38,396 nucleotides of DNA from UBA940 sp031547885. GTDB taxonomy: Bacteria; Bacteroidota; Bacteroidia; Bacteroidales; Rikenellaceae. The stretch is from positions 1 through 38,396 of the forward strand of contig JAVBRO010000034.1 of NCBI GenBank assembly GCA_031547885.1, in the 5' to 3' direction. Position numbers and translations under genes: made by a program. Under the pieces are notes generated by a model. It worked only from the letters and a program-made list of their open reading frames with translations. It did not search any database and was not told where the DNA came from. This document shows, in pieces, positions 14,918 to 24,472 of this stretch. Position 1 is the stretch's first letter; each line of letters starts with the position of its first letter.

Positions 14918-15056
14918 AATTACGAATTAAAAATTACGAATTACGAATTTTGGTGTGCTCCGCACGGTTTTATATTGAATTTATCTCATTTTTTACTCGA
15001 TAAATAAAATGTAAAACGTAGTTTTGCACATGATTCGTAATTTTTAATTCGTAATT
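14918..15056. repeat. Heptamer-ended intergenic element, copy B
   Basis: 139 bp with a perfect 24-bp terminal inverted repeat (14918-14941 against 15033-15056) made of AATTACG heptamers and an A-rich join. The left core word TTGGTGTGCTCCGCACGG resembles that of copy C; the right core word GTAGTTTTGCACAT resembles copy H. It fills the whole yicC-gmk gap, from the stop codon to 8 bp before the next ATG. No open frame inside. Confidence 0.75.
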
Positions 15057-15064
15057 GGCTATCG

Positions 15065-15637
15065 ATGGGTAAACTACTGATATTCTCGGCACCGAGCGGC
15101 TCGGGAAAGACCACGCTCGTACGCGAGCTGATGAAACGCTTCCCGAACCTCGAATTTTCGGTGTCGGCCACCTCGCGCCTGCCGCGCGGAGAGGAGTGCC
15201 ACGGCGTGGACTACCATTTCGTGACGGCCGGGGAGTTCCGCCGCCTGATCGACGAAGGGCGCTTCGTCGAATGGGAAGAGGTCTACGAAGGCAACTACTA
15301 CGGCACGCTGCGCAGCGAGATGGATAAGATCTGGGAGAAGGGCAACGTCTGCATGTTCGACGTGGATGTGATAGGCGGCATCCGTCTCAAGAGCATTTTC
15401 GGCGCCGACGCCATGTCGTTCTTCATCATGGCGCCCAATCCGGAAGAGCTGAAGCGGAGGCTCGTGGCGCGCGGGACCGACTCCGACGAATGTATCGAAA
15501 GACGCATCGCCAAAGCCGAATTCGAGACAGCCAAGGCCGCCGAGTTCGACCACATCATAGTCAACGACGACGTCCAGCGCGCCGTCGCCGAGATCGCCGA
15601 GATCATAGAACCGTTCATTTCAGGAAAGGATGCATGA
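15065..15637 (+). CDS. gmk: Guanylate kinase
   Basis: 190 residues. Phosphorylates GMP to GDP with ATP. P-loop APSGSGKTT at 9-17; GMP-binding SATSRLPRGEECHGVDYHFV with the following RRLIDEGRFVEWEEVYEGNYYGT; C-terminal IVNDD. Typical length and complete. ATG 15065 lies 8 bp after repeat element B. The last codons overlap the start of nadD by 8 bp, so gmk, nadD and the next small gene form one operon. Confidence 0.96.
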   Translation: MGKLLIFSAPSGSGKTTLVRELMKRFPNLEFSVSATSRLPRGEECHGVDYHFVTAGEFRRLIDEGRFVEWEEVYEGNYYGTLRSEMDKIWEKGNVCMFDVDVIGGIRLKSIFGADAMSFFIMAPNPEELKRRLVARGTDSDECIERRIAKAEFETAKAAEFDHIIVNDDVQRAVAEIAEIIEPFISGKDA

Positions 15638-16220
15638 AGGTAAGCACATAATGCTTTACTTCGGTTCGTTCAACCCGGTACATAAGGCACATATAGCGAT
15701 AGCCGAATATGTCGTCGGGCACGGACTGGCAGACATGGTCGTGCTTGTGGTGTCGCCGCACAATCCGTTCAAGGATGCGGAAGGACTTGCGCCGGAATTC
15801 AGCCGCTACGAGATGGCCGAAACTGCCGCCGCGGCATCGAAATATCCCGACCGGATACAGGTCTCGGCTGTGGAGATGACGCTGTCCCGGCCGTCGTACA
15901 CCATAGACACGCTGCGTTTTCTCGGGAGTGAATTCCCCGACACACGGTTCTCGATACTGATGGGGGGCGACAACGTGGAGAAGCTCGACGAGTGGAAAGA
16001 GGCGGACGCGATACTCGCCGGATATGATATATATGTTTATCCGCGCCCGGGCGAAAAGGTCGAAAAACAGGGCGGGCGGATGACCGTGCTGGAAGACGCG
16101 CCGCTGTTCGACGTCTCATCTACGGCGATCCGCGAGGCTGTCGCCCGTGGAGAGAATATCGACGGCATGGTCCCGGAAGGGGTTGCCGACTACATCCGCG
16201 AAAACAAACTATGGTCATGA
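15630..16220 (+). CDS. nadD: Nicotinate-nucleotide adenylyltransferase
   Basis: 196 residues. Transfers AMP from ATP to nicotinate mononucleotide in NAD synthesis. Nucleotidyltransferase signature LYFGSFNPVHKAHIAIAEYV, a central MGGDNVEKLDEWKEADAIL and the C-terminal VSSTAIREAV (ISSTxIR motif). ATG 15630 overlaps the gmk stop by 8 bp; ATG 15651 just before LYFGSF is an alternative. Ends in an ATGA/ATG overlap with the following 65-residue gene. Confidence 0.94.
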   Translation: MHEGKHIMLYFGSFNPVHKAHIAIAEYVVGHGLADMVVLVVSPHNPFKDAEGLAPEFSRYEMAETAAAASKYPDRIQVSAVEMTLSRPSYTIDTLRFLGSEFPDTRFSILMGGDNVEKLDEWKEADAILAGYDIYVYPRPGEKVEKQGGRMTVLEDAPLFDVSSTAIREAVARGENIDGMVPEGVADYIRENKLWS

Positions 16221-16411
16221 GCGGCGCGGAAGAGATACAGAGATTGCTGGAGAGCGGAAAGCGGCATTACTCGAACGGCGCTTTCGGAGCCGCTGCGAAC
16301 GATTTCGCGGCAGTCGCGGCCCTCGATCCGGGCAACGCCGAAGCCGAAGGCTACCTTCACATGATCGACGAGATACAGAACTACCGCAACACCGATCTGC
16401 TGAACCCGTAA
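16217..16411 (+). CDS. Small TPR-like protein
   Basis: 64 residues (66 if ATG 16211 is used). The sequence AEEIQRLLESGKRHYSNGAF followed by GAAANDFAAVAALDPGNAEAEGYLHMI fits a single tetratricopeptide-like helix pair: alternating small residues, then the LDPGNAEA turn typical of TPRs. ATG 16217 overlaps the nadD stop in an ATGA arrangement, which argues it is translated with nadD. No membrane segment or signal. Probably a small protein-interaction module; function unknown. Confidence 0.7.
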   Translation: MSGAEEIQRLLESGKRHYSNGAFGAAANDFAAVAALDPGNAEAEGYLHMIDEIQNYRNTDLLNP

Positions 16412-16480
16412 ACACAAGTCGAAAGTGTCGCTAAACAACACATTTCATATATACCTCCTAACACAGCCGCAGGCTGTGCG

Positions 16481-16645
16481 TAATCCCCACTTTTCAAAAA
16501 TCGTGAGCGCAGCCGAAGACTAAAATGGAATTCAACCATGTGCGATAGCTCCGCGTTAGCTCAAGGTTGTGCCATTTTAGGCGAGGCGGAGTAGATTTTT
16601 GGAACGTGGGCCGGTTTTTGCTACTTTTTGCCGGTCAAAAAGTAG
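16481..16645. repeat. Long imperfect palindrome plus hairpin
   Basis: Outer arms TCCCCACTTTTCAAAAATC (about 16484-16502) and GATTTTTGGAACGTGGG (16594-16610) enclose inner arms CTAAAATGG (from 16520) and CCATTTTAG (16572-16580). Directly after it CTACTTTTTG (16621-16630) and CAAAAAGTAG (16636-16645) form a perfect 10-bp hairpin. The whole spacer before DUF3109 is thus structured. It looks like a dispersed non-coding repeat. Confidence 0.6.
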
Positions 16646-16663
16646 TTAAAGAAAAATCCTATT

Positions 16664-17236
16664 ATGATCGAAATAGACGGTAAAATAGTCAGCTGCGACA
16701 TCATCACGACGAAATTCCTCTGCGACCTCGGCAGGTGCAGGGGGATATGCTGCGTGGAAGGGAACGCCGGCGCGCCTCTCGAAAACGACGAGGCCCGTAC
16801 TCTCGCCGACGAATACCCCGCCTACAAGCCTTACATGACCGGCCAGGGCGTCCACGAGATTGAAAAACAGGGTTTCGCGATACGCGACGACGACGGCGAC
16901 CTTGTTACCCCTCTTATTGGCGACGCCGAATGCGCCTATGCATATAAAGAGAACGGCATCACCCTCTGCGCCATAGAAAAAGCGTGGGCCGAAGGTAAGA
17001 CCACTTTCCGCAAACCCATATCGTGCCACCTCTACCCCATCCGCGTGGTTCGTTTCGGCAACGGCACGCTGGGCCTCAACTACCATCGCTGGGCAGTGTG
17101 CGAAGGGGCGCGGATACTCGGGAAAGAGAAAGGCGTCCCGATGTACCGGATGCTTCGCGACGCGATCACGCGCCGTTTCGGCGAAGAGTTCTACAAGGCC
17201 CTCGAAATCGCCGAAGATTACCTCAACCAACAATAA
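16664..17236 (+). CDS. DUF3109 family cysteine-rich protein
   Basis: 190 residues. The N-terminal half has a cysteine cluster FLCDLGRCRGICCVEG (C20, C25, C29, C30), with further cysteines near AECAYAY, ITLCAIEKAW, ISCHLYPIRV and WAVCEGAR. This set resembles metal- or iron-sulfur-binding YkgJ-like proteins and matches the DUF3109 layout as I know it. No signal or membrane segment; cytoplasmic. Molecular function is unknown. Expressed alone: long structured spacer upstream, convergent CotH-like gene downstream. Confidence 0.85.
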   Translation: MIEIDGKIVSCDIITTKFLCDLGRCRGICCVEGNAGAPLENDEARTLADEYPAYKPYMTGQGVHEIEKQGFAIRDDDGDLVTPLIGDAECAYAYKENGITLCAIEKAWAEGKTTFRKPISCHLYPIRVVRFGNGTLGLNYHRWAVCEGARILGKEKGVPMYRMLRDAITRRFGEEFYKALEIAEDYLNQQ

Positions 17237-17249
17237 AAGTTATTATAAA

Positions 17250-17348
17250 AGAGCAAATTTCAGGCAGACGAGAAACGAAAAGCGGAGTGTACTAATGCGT
17301 ACATGAGCATTTGAGTTTCGAAGTCTAACGCCAAAGTTGCCTTTTAGA
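17250..17348. repeat. Imperfect inverted repeat between convergent genes
   Basis: Arms GCAAATTT...GGCAGACGAGAAAC (17253-17275) and GTTTCGAAGTCTAACGCC...GTTGC (17315-17340) pair discontinuously around a central TGTACTAATGCGTACA. It lies between the convergent DUF3109 and CotH-like genes and could act as a bidirectional terminator as well as being a dispersed repeat. Confidence 0.5.
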
Positions 17349-17355
17349 ATGACTT

Positions 17356-19275
17356 TTAATTGGTTTTTTTGTGCCGTCCGGCCAATATTTCGGTATTCAT
17401 CCACGCGGCCCTGTCGTTCAGGAATTTCAGCATATAATCCAGTTCCTGCTGGTATGTGGTGCGCGATCCGGCATTGACGTTCGGCCAGACGTAAACGCCC
17501 AGTATGGGCCATTTCGCGAAATTACGTTTCTGTGCGTCGTCCATAAGGCGGGCCGTCGCGCGCATTTCGGCCTCGGCTTCGGCAAGTTTGGGATAGAACA
17601 CGCGCCACAGCTCGGTGACTCTCGCGACGAATTTATCATTTCTGAACAACTGCCTGAACCAGATCGCATCGCGTATATACCACCCTGTATAGCCGGTGTT
17701 ATAGTCGCAGTTCCCGAAAGCGATGTCGAAATCCCAGACACAGGGGAAGCCGAGCCTTCCGCCCCTCGGTTTGGTCATATATGTACTCAGTCGCATGTTG
17801 CCGTCGACATTCTTGGCAAGTTCGTGGACAAAGAAGTACCTGATGAACGAATCGATGTCTATGATCTCGGAATACTGTTCGAAAGTCAGGTTGTAGATAT
17901 CAAGTTCGGTCTGTTTGATAAAATTCTCGATGTAGCTCCTTTGCTGGGTCGTAAGTGTTTCGGGTTCTTCGAACACAACGGGCAGTCCCCTTGCCGTAGT
18001 GAATCCGGTCATACCCTTATTATACAGGGCCTTTTCGTCTATCCAAAGAAAATATCCTCCCGTCACGGCGCTGCCCGTGTTGTCGGCCGCCCCCACCAGA
18101 TCCAACTCCACCCTTTCGGAACCGACGCGGACATGCTCTGCAAGCTGGTACAACCCTTCGTAAGTGCCGTTGAAATAAACATCCACCGGCCTCGAGCGGA
18201 CTGCCCACTGCATCCCCGCAAGTTCCGACAGTTTGAACGCAAGTGCATTGCGCAGCAGCGACTTGTCGCTGTAATTCGCCAGCAGGACCCAGTGTCTGCT
18301 GTCGCTCATGCCCAGCAGGCGCGTCTTATCTGTGAGTTTTATTTTGTACGGCTTCTTGGGCATGCCCCATGTCGAGTTGCCGCGCCCGTGTATCTGCATT
18401 GTAAAGGTCTGGTCCAACTGGTCGGAGTAAAGCCCGTCGGGATTGTACAGGCGCATCGTGGCGTCTATGTAATTGTTCAGCGGAATGCTGCTCTTGCTGA
18501 CATTGCCCGTATTTATATAGAGTGCCGGCAGACGTCCGGCAGAGGCGATCGCAACCCTGAACACGGTACTGCCCGCCGCGCTTTTCTCGAGTATGAGCGA
18601 GACATCTTTGGAATAGTTCAGCGTTGTCACCGAGCTGTATATATTCTTTCCGCTGCTGATGATCGTTCCGCGCGCACCCACCGTCGCGATAAGGTCGAAA
18701 ACGGTTGTCACGGGATCGAGTTTGCCCTTTATCGCGGTGCCGCTGACCGTGCAGACCACGTCTTCGCGCAGCGACGGATTGAGCGCTTTTTCGAAACGGA
18801 AACAGCCTATCTCGCGCACGGCTCCCTCGTGGAAAAAGAAGATGTATCCGCTCGAGAGCCTGACGTAAAGCCCTTCGCCGTCGTACATCACCAGTACTAT
18901 TTTTTCGCCGTCGCGTGAATTGGAGTAAGAGATGCCCGTACTTTTCCCGTCGACGTACCATACTCCGTTTTTAGGTTTGACTGCGGGCCATGCATCAGCG
19001 GTACAGACCGCAACCTGCACCTCGGTTTCACCGAAAGAGCGGTTGCGGCCGTCATTGAAAAAGACCTTATAGCGGCCTGAGCCTTCGATCAGAAAGCCAT
19101 CCATGGCACGACCCGCATCGAACTGGGTCCGGAACGCCTCGTACAGTGAAATATCTTCGAAGTTAACGGCCGGGTCGCCGGGCACGACCGGATCGGGATG
19201 GCCGCAGCGAAAAAAGAGCAGGGCAGCCGCAGCCGCCAAAAGCCAAAGGAATATATTTTTCACAGATTTCGTCAT
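17356..19275 (-). CDS. CotH-kinase family lipoprotein
   Basis: 639 residues. A hydrophobic leader ends FFRC at residue 24, a relaxed lipobox, so it is probably lipid-anchored in the envelope. Residues ~30-290 are a variable N-terminal region of unknown type. The CotH domain follows: RGNSTW 298-303, KPYKIKLTDKTRLLGM 308-323, HWVLLANYSDKSLLRN 328-343, VDVYFNGTYEGLYQLAEHV 364-382, and the acidic WDFDIAFGN 514-522 comparable to the metal-binding site of the atypical CotH kinases. Spore-coat CotH phosphorylates partner proteins; the substrate here is unknown. Leader region has TATTTTTG at 19295-19302 and a GGAGG before the ATG. Confidence 0.88.
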   Translation of the reverse strand: MTKSVKNIFLWLLAAAAALLFFRCGHPDPVVPGDPAVNFEDISLYEAFRTQFDAGRAMDGFLIEGSGRYKVFFNDGRNRSFGETEVQVAVCTADAWPAVKPKNGVWYVDGKSTGISYSNSRDGEKIVLVMYDGEGLYVRLSSGYIFFFHEGAVREIGCFRFEKALNPSLREDVVCTVSGTAIKGKLDPVTTVFDLIATVGARGTIISSGKNIYSSVTTLNYSKDVSLILEKSAAGSTVFRVAIASAGRLPALYINTGNVSKSSIPLNNYIDATMRLYNPDGLYSDQLDQTFTMQIHGRGNSTWGMPKKPYKIKLTDKTRLLGMSDSRHWVLLANYSDKSLLRNALAFKLSELAGMQWAVRSRPVDVYFNGTYEGLYQLAEHVRVGSERVELDLVGAADNTGSAVTGGYFLWIDEKALYNKGMTGFTTARGLPVVFEEPETLTTQQRSYIENFIKQTELDIYNLTFEQYSEIIDIDSFIRYFFVHELAKNVDGNMRLSTYMTKPRGGRLGFPCVWDFDIAFGNCDYNTGYTGWYIRDAIWFRQLFRNDKFVARVTELWRVFYPKLAEAEAEMRATARLMDDAQKRNFAKWPILGVYVWPNVNAGSRTTYQQELDYMLKFLNDRAAWMNTEILAGRHKKTN

Positions 19276-19294
19276 TTTTGGCTGCCTCCGGCGT

Positions 19295-19302
19295 CAAAAA
19301 TA
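19295..19302 (-). promoter_or_regulatory. -7 box for the CotH-like gene
   Basis: TATTTTTG on the minus strand, 19 bp before ATG 19275; a GGAGG lies in the short leader. Confidence 0.45.
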
Positions 19303-19347
19303 ACAATATTTCCGGATAAACGTGAAGGCGGGAGAGAACGGAGTACG

Positions 19348-20652
19348 TTATTCAGCCGGGAAGCACTCCAGCGACTCCTCTTTTTCATTCCACGCGCCGA
19401 GCACGACTTCGACGACGGTGTTCACAAGGGCGCTGTCATAAGGCGCGCGGACCTTGACGTAATTCTCCGTGAATCCGTACATCATGCCCTCTTTGCGGCT
19501 CCCCTCGAAAAGGACTTTCGCACGGGTTCCGGTAAATTTTCCGGCGAATCCCCTGTGCAGGCAGGCACTCAATTCACCCAGCCTGGCAGCCCTTTCGGCA
19601 GCGACCTTCGGCGAGACCTTGCCGGGCAGATCGACGGCAGGGGTTCCGGGCCTCTCCGAGAAGGGGAAAACATGCAGGTACGACGGGGCAAGCTCTTCGA
19701 GGAAACGATAGGTGGTCTCGAAGTCCTCGTCCGTTTCACCCGGAAAACCGACTATGACGTCGATCCCGAAAAATGTATCTGGCGCGAGACTGCGGACTTT
19801 CGCAACCCTGTCGGCAAATTTTGCAGTTGTGTAGCGGCGGCGCATCAGGCCCAGGATACGGTCGCTGCCGCTCTGCAGCGGTATGTGGAAATGGGGCTGG
19901 AATTTCCGCGACGCGAAGCAGAATTCGATTATTTCATCGCTCAGCAGGTTCGGTTCTATCGAAGAGATACGGTAACGTTCTATACCCTCCACCGCGTCGA
20001 GTTCGCGCAGCAGGTCGATGAACCGCTCGCCGGTCGTGCGTCCGAAATCGCCCGTGTTTATGCCCGTAAGCACTATCTCCTTTATGCCCTGCGCGGCAAT
20101 TTCGCGCGCCTGCCCTACGGCCTCGCCGATAGAGATATTGCGGCTTTTCCCGCGTGCGTAGTGGATCGTGCAGTATGAGCATTTGTAGTCGCATCCGTCC
20201 TGCACCTTGAGGAAAGCGCGGGTGCGGTCGCCTCCCGACCATGCCGCGAAAAAAGTATCTATTTCAGAATACGGACAAACCTTTATCTGTCGTTCGCGAT
20301 TCGTAATTCGTAATTCGTAATTCGTAATTATTTCGGTAATAACTTCTTTGAAGTTATTACCGAAGACGAAGTCCACCCCTTCGAGCGTGGAAACAGATCC
20401 TGGATTCAACTGCGCGTAACACCCCGTGACTGCGATAACGGCGTCGGGTGAACGGCGGTGGAGTTTGTTGATGAGGTTGCGGCACTTCTTGTCGGCGTGG
20501 GCTGTGACCGAGCAGCTGTTTATGACATAGACGTCGGCCTCGGAGTTCGGCCCGACGCGCACGAAACCCGCTCCGGCGAACATCCTCGCCAGCGTGGAGC
20601 TTTCGGCAAAATTGACCTTGCAGCCCAATGTATGGAAACCCACCCTCTTCAT
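19348..20652 (-). CDS. mtaB: tRNA t6A37 methylthiotransferase MtaB with repeat-derived insertion
   Basis: 434 residues from ATG 20652. Radical-SAM methylthiotransferase converting t6A37 of tRNA to ms2t6A. N-terminal cluster cysteines C11 (TLGCKVNFAES), C47 and C78; radical-SAM triad CDYKCSYC at 154-161; SIEP and VGFPGETDEDF later; C-terminal TRAM-like part. Residues ~108-119 read ITNYELRITN, the translation of four AATTACG heptamers (20299-20330), an in-frame insertion in the linker between the N-terminal and SAM domains. ATG 20652 is preferred over TTG 20661 because the -7 box TATCTTTG (20659-20666) overlaps the latter, leaving a very short or absent leader. Confidence 0.92.
   Translation of the reverse strand: MKRVGFHTLGCKVNFAESSTLARMFAGAGFVRVGPNSEADVYVINSCSVTAHADKKCRNLINKLHRRSPDAVIAVTGCYAQLNPGSVSTLEGVDFVFGNNFKEVITEIITNYELRITNRERQIKVCPYSEIDTFFAAWSGGDRTRAFLKVQDGCDYKCSYCTIHYARGKSRNISIGEAVGQAREIAAQGIKEIVLTGINTGDFGRTTGERFIDLLRELDAVEGIERYRISSIEPNLLSDEIIEFCFASRKFQPHFHIPLQSGSDRILGLMRRRYTTAKFADRVAKVRSLAPDTFFGIDVIVGFPGETDEDFETTYRFLEELAPSYLHVFPFSERPGTPAVDLPGKVSPKVAAERAARLGELSACLHRGFAGKFTGTRAKVLFEGSRKEGMMYGFTENYVKVRAPYDSALVNTVVEVVLGAWNEKEESLECFPAE
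20299..20330 (-). repeat. AATTACG heptamer array inside mtaB (copy D)
   Basis: Four tandem AATTACG units on the coding strand, translated NYELRIT. Only the array is present, with no core or partner array. Confidence 0.85.
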
Positions 20653-20658
20653 CTCCGG

Positions 20659-20666
20659 CAAAGATA
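20659..20666 (-). promoter_or_regulatory. -7 box for mtaB
   Basis: TATCTTTG on the minus strand, 6 bp before ATG 20652 and abutting repeat element C. The expected transcription start is within a few bases of the start codon. Confidence 0.6.
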
Positions 20667-20816
20667 ATTACGAATTACGAATTACGAATTACGAATTTAG
20701 GTATGCTTCGCATGATTAGATTAAAAACAACACATTAAAGAGTAAAAATATTTCGACCGAATGCGTCTCATTTCCCATTTTTTTAACTCGTAATTCGTAA
20801 TTCGTAATTCGTAATT
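20666..20816. repeat. Heptamer-ended intergenic element, copy C
   Basis: 151 bp. Four AATTACG heptamers at each end in inverted orientation (20666-20694 and 20788-20816), 29 bp perfectly complementary. Core begins TTAGGTATGCTTCGCATG, similar to copy B. It exactly fills the gap between two divergent -7 boxes, mtaB at 20659-20666 and the metal permease at 20819-20826. Confidence 0.75.
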
Positions 20817-20818
20817 TA

Positions 20819-20826
20819 TACCTTTG
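20819..20826 (+). promoter_or_regulatory. -7 box for the metal ABC permease gene
   Basis: TACCTTTG, 4 bp before ATG 20831; the expected transcription start falls at or near the start codon. Confidence 0.6.
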
Positions 20827-20830
20827 TCGG

Positions 20831-21670
20831 ATGGGTTTCTTCGCAGAATTATTCCAATACCGTTTCTTGACGAACGCTTTGATCGCGGCGGTGCTTTCGG
20901 GCGTCACGTGCGGCATCATCGGGACATACGTGGTGAGCCGGCGCACGGTCTTCCTTGCCGGGGGCATCACCCATGCGTCGTTCGGGGGGATCGGGATGGC
21001 CTATTTCCTGGGTTGGAACCCGGTCGCCGGGGCGGCGCTGTTCGCACTGCTGTCGGCGCTGGGGATCGAGTTCGCTTCCGACCGGATGAAGGTGCGCGAG
21101 GATTCGGCCATCGGCATAATCTGGAGCGTGGGGATGGCCCTGGGGATCATCTTCATATTCCTCACTCCGGGCTACGCGCCCAACCTGACGGCGATACTCT
21201 TCGGCAACATACTCACCGTGACCCGGGCCGACCTGATCGCGTCGGGGGCCCTGGCGGTGGTCGTGGCGGCGGTTTTCGCGCTGTGTATGCGGCCTGTGAT
21301 GTACGTAGCCTTCGACCGCGAATTTTCGCGCAGCCAGGGCGTTCCCGTAAGGCTCATATCCTACGGCATGGCCATCCTGACAGCCCTCACGATAGTTTTT
21401 TCGATCCGCGCGGTGGGTATCGTGCTGCTCATCTCTCTGCTCACTTTCCCGGTCGTTATAGTCAATTCGCTGACAAAATCGTTCCCTAAAATAATCGCGT
21501 GGTCGGCCGCCGCAGCCACACTCGCCAACATCGCCGGACTGTGGGCCAGTTGGCAGTGGGACATTCCGACGGGCGCCGCCACAATATTTGTGCTCACGGT
21601 TACGCTTATTGTAGTAAAAACCGTACCTTTGCTTTTCAAAAGAAAAAGGCGAATCAGCCCCGCACGATGA
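20831..21670 (+). CDS. Metal ABC transporter permease (ZnuB/MntB type)
   Basis: 279 residues, about eight hydrophobic segments. Family marks: GVTCGIIGTYVVSRRTVFLAGGITHASFGGIG-type first loop, then REDSAIGIIWSVGMALGI, an ILFGNILTV segment and IRAVGIVLLISLLTFPVVIV. Members form the inner-membrane channel for Zn2+, Mn2+ or Fe2+ with a separate ATPase and binding protein; those partners are not adjacent here, which is odd. The stop overlaps the start of the LptF/G gene by 4 bp. The start is set by the -7 box 4 bp upstream. Confidence 0.88.
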   Translation: MGFFAELFQYRFLTNALIAAVLSGVTCGIIGTYVVSRRTVFLAGGITHASFGGIGMAYFLGWNPVAGAALFALLSALGIEFASDRMKVREDSAIGIIWSVGMALGIIFIFLTPGYAPNLTAILFGNILTVTRADLIASGALAVVVAAVFALCMRPVMYVAFDREFSRSQGVPVRLISYGMAILTALTIVFSIRAVGIVLLISLLTFPVVIVNSLTKSFPKIIAWSAAAATLANIAGLWASWQWDIPTGAATIFVLTVTLIVVKTVPLLFKRKRRISPAR

Positions 21671-23167
21671 GCATAATCAAAACTATCGACAAACTTACGT
21701 TGAAGTCGTATCTCGGCCCCTTGCTGGCCAGCTTCTTCATCGTGACGTTCGTGCTGATGATGAATTTCCTGTGGCGCTACATCGACGAACTCGTTGGCAA
21801 GGGTATCAGCCCCGGAACGATCATGGAGCTGTTGTTCTACGGCACCACCTACATGATCTCGCTCGGTTTTCCGCTGGTAACGCTTTTCGCCGCCATCATG
21901 ACGATGGGCAACCTTGGGGAGAACTACGAACTTCTGGCACTCAAGTCGGCAGGTATTTCGCTTCCCCGTATCATGGCGTCGCTGATGGTGGTGACGCTGG
22001 GAATGTCTGTCGCAAGTTTCTTTGTCTCCAACAACCTCGTCCCCTACTCCAACAAAAAGATGTACGCCATCATATACGACATCAGGCAGCAGAAGCAGGA
22101 GATCGAGTTCAAGGACGGCCTGTTCTTCAACGGCATCGAAAACCTCAGCGTCCGCGTCGAAAAGCAGGACCCGCAAACGGGCCTCCTGACGGACGTACTG
22201 ATCTATAATACGGAGGCCGGCGCCGACCAGCGGGCCGGCAACATGATGGTCACCATAGCCGACTCGGGGTATATCCGCTTGTCCGACGACAGGCACTTCC
22301 TTCTGACGACGCTCTACAACGGCGAGAATTACAACCTCACTCGGGACCGCAACTGGTACGACGAGAACGAGATGGACCACACCTCTTTCGAGATGCAGCA
22401 CAGCCTTTCGAAGACCCCCGGTTTCGACTTCAACCGCACGGACGCCAATCTGTTCGGCAACAGCGCGACGACAAAGAACGTGAACGAGCTGAAAACCGAC
22501 ATCGACTCCCTGAACAGGGAGGTGAACACGGCCACGGCCCGCACCTACGGCCCTCTTCTGAACAACTACCTGTTCAGCAACGACACGATGGTGGTCTCGA
22601 ACACGCGCGAGGCGCGCATGAGCCTGGAAGAACGGCGGCGGACAATGCTTTACGACTCGATAGACAAACTGAGCCTGGCCGACAAAAGCCGCATATACAA
22701 CGACGCCCTGCGCACGGCCCGCAACTCGCGCAGCGTGATAACCTACGACGAGAGCGCCGCAAAGGATACCCTCAACCAGTTGTACCGTTCGCAGATCGAG
22801 TGGCACAAGAAATGGTCGCTGCCCGTGGCGGTGATAATCTTCTTCCTGATCGGCGCGCCGCTGGGAGCGATCATCCGTAAAGGGGGCCTCGGGATGCCGA
22901 TCGTGATCTCGGTGGCGTTCTTCGTGCTCTACTACGTCATCAGCCTCATGGGCGAAAAACTGGCCAAGGAGGGGACGTGGCCGGCCTTCTGGGGGGTCTG
23001 GATGCCCACGATGGTGTTGTTCCCCATAGCGGTCTACCTCACATACAAGGCTACCAACGACTCGGGTCTTCTGAACGTCGAGTGGTATATCATAAAGTAC
23101 AACAACATCAAAACAAGGCTGCAGCCCACGCTGGACAAACTGCCGAAGCTGCCCAAATTCAGGAAAC

Positions 23168-23193
<26 letters not shown>
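21667..23193 (+). CDS. LptF/LptG family permease (YjgP/YjgQ)
   Basis: 508 residues from ATG 21667, overlapping the previous stop by 4 bp. LPS-export permease: TM helices near the N-terminus (YLGPLLASFFIVTFVLMMNF, then MISLGFPLVTLFAAIMTMGN), the LALKSAGISLPRIM cytoplasmic segment typical of the family, a large periplasmic domain (~110-390), and three C-terminal helices starting LPVAVIIFFLIGAPLGAIIRKGGLG. It extracts LPS from the inner membrane with LptB/LptC. Which of F or G it represents is not clear; Bacteroidota versions have an enlarged periplasmic region. Its last 26 bp overlap ribBA. Confidence 0.9.
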
Positions 23194-24397
<1,204 letters not shown>

Positions 24398-24403
24398 TGG
24401 ACA

Positions 24404-24435
24404 ATTTGGAGATTTGAAGATTTGGAGATTTGAAA
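24404..24435. repeat. Tandem 16-bp direct repeat
   Basis: ATTTGGAGATTTGAAG (24404-24419) is followed at once by ATTTGGAGATTTGAAA. It begins 6 bp after the ribBA stop and is another short-word array at a gene end. Confidence 0.75.
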
Positions 24436-24472
24436 ATGAGCAGATAAACGACAGCCGAAAAACGCTTACGAA

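Noticed and set aside
20666..20816. Tandem heptamers considered as a CRISPR array
   Set aside because: Units are 7 bp with no spacers and inverted partners; no cas genes nearby.
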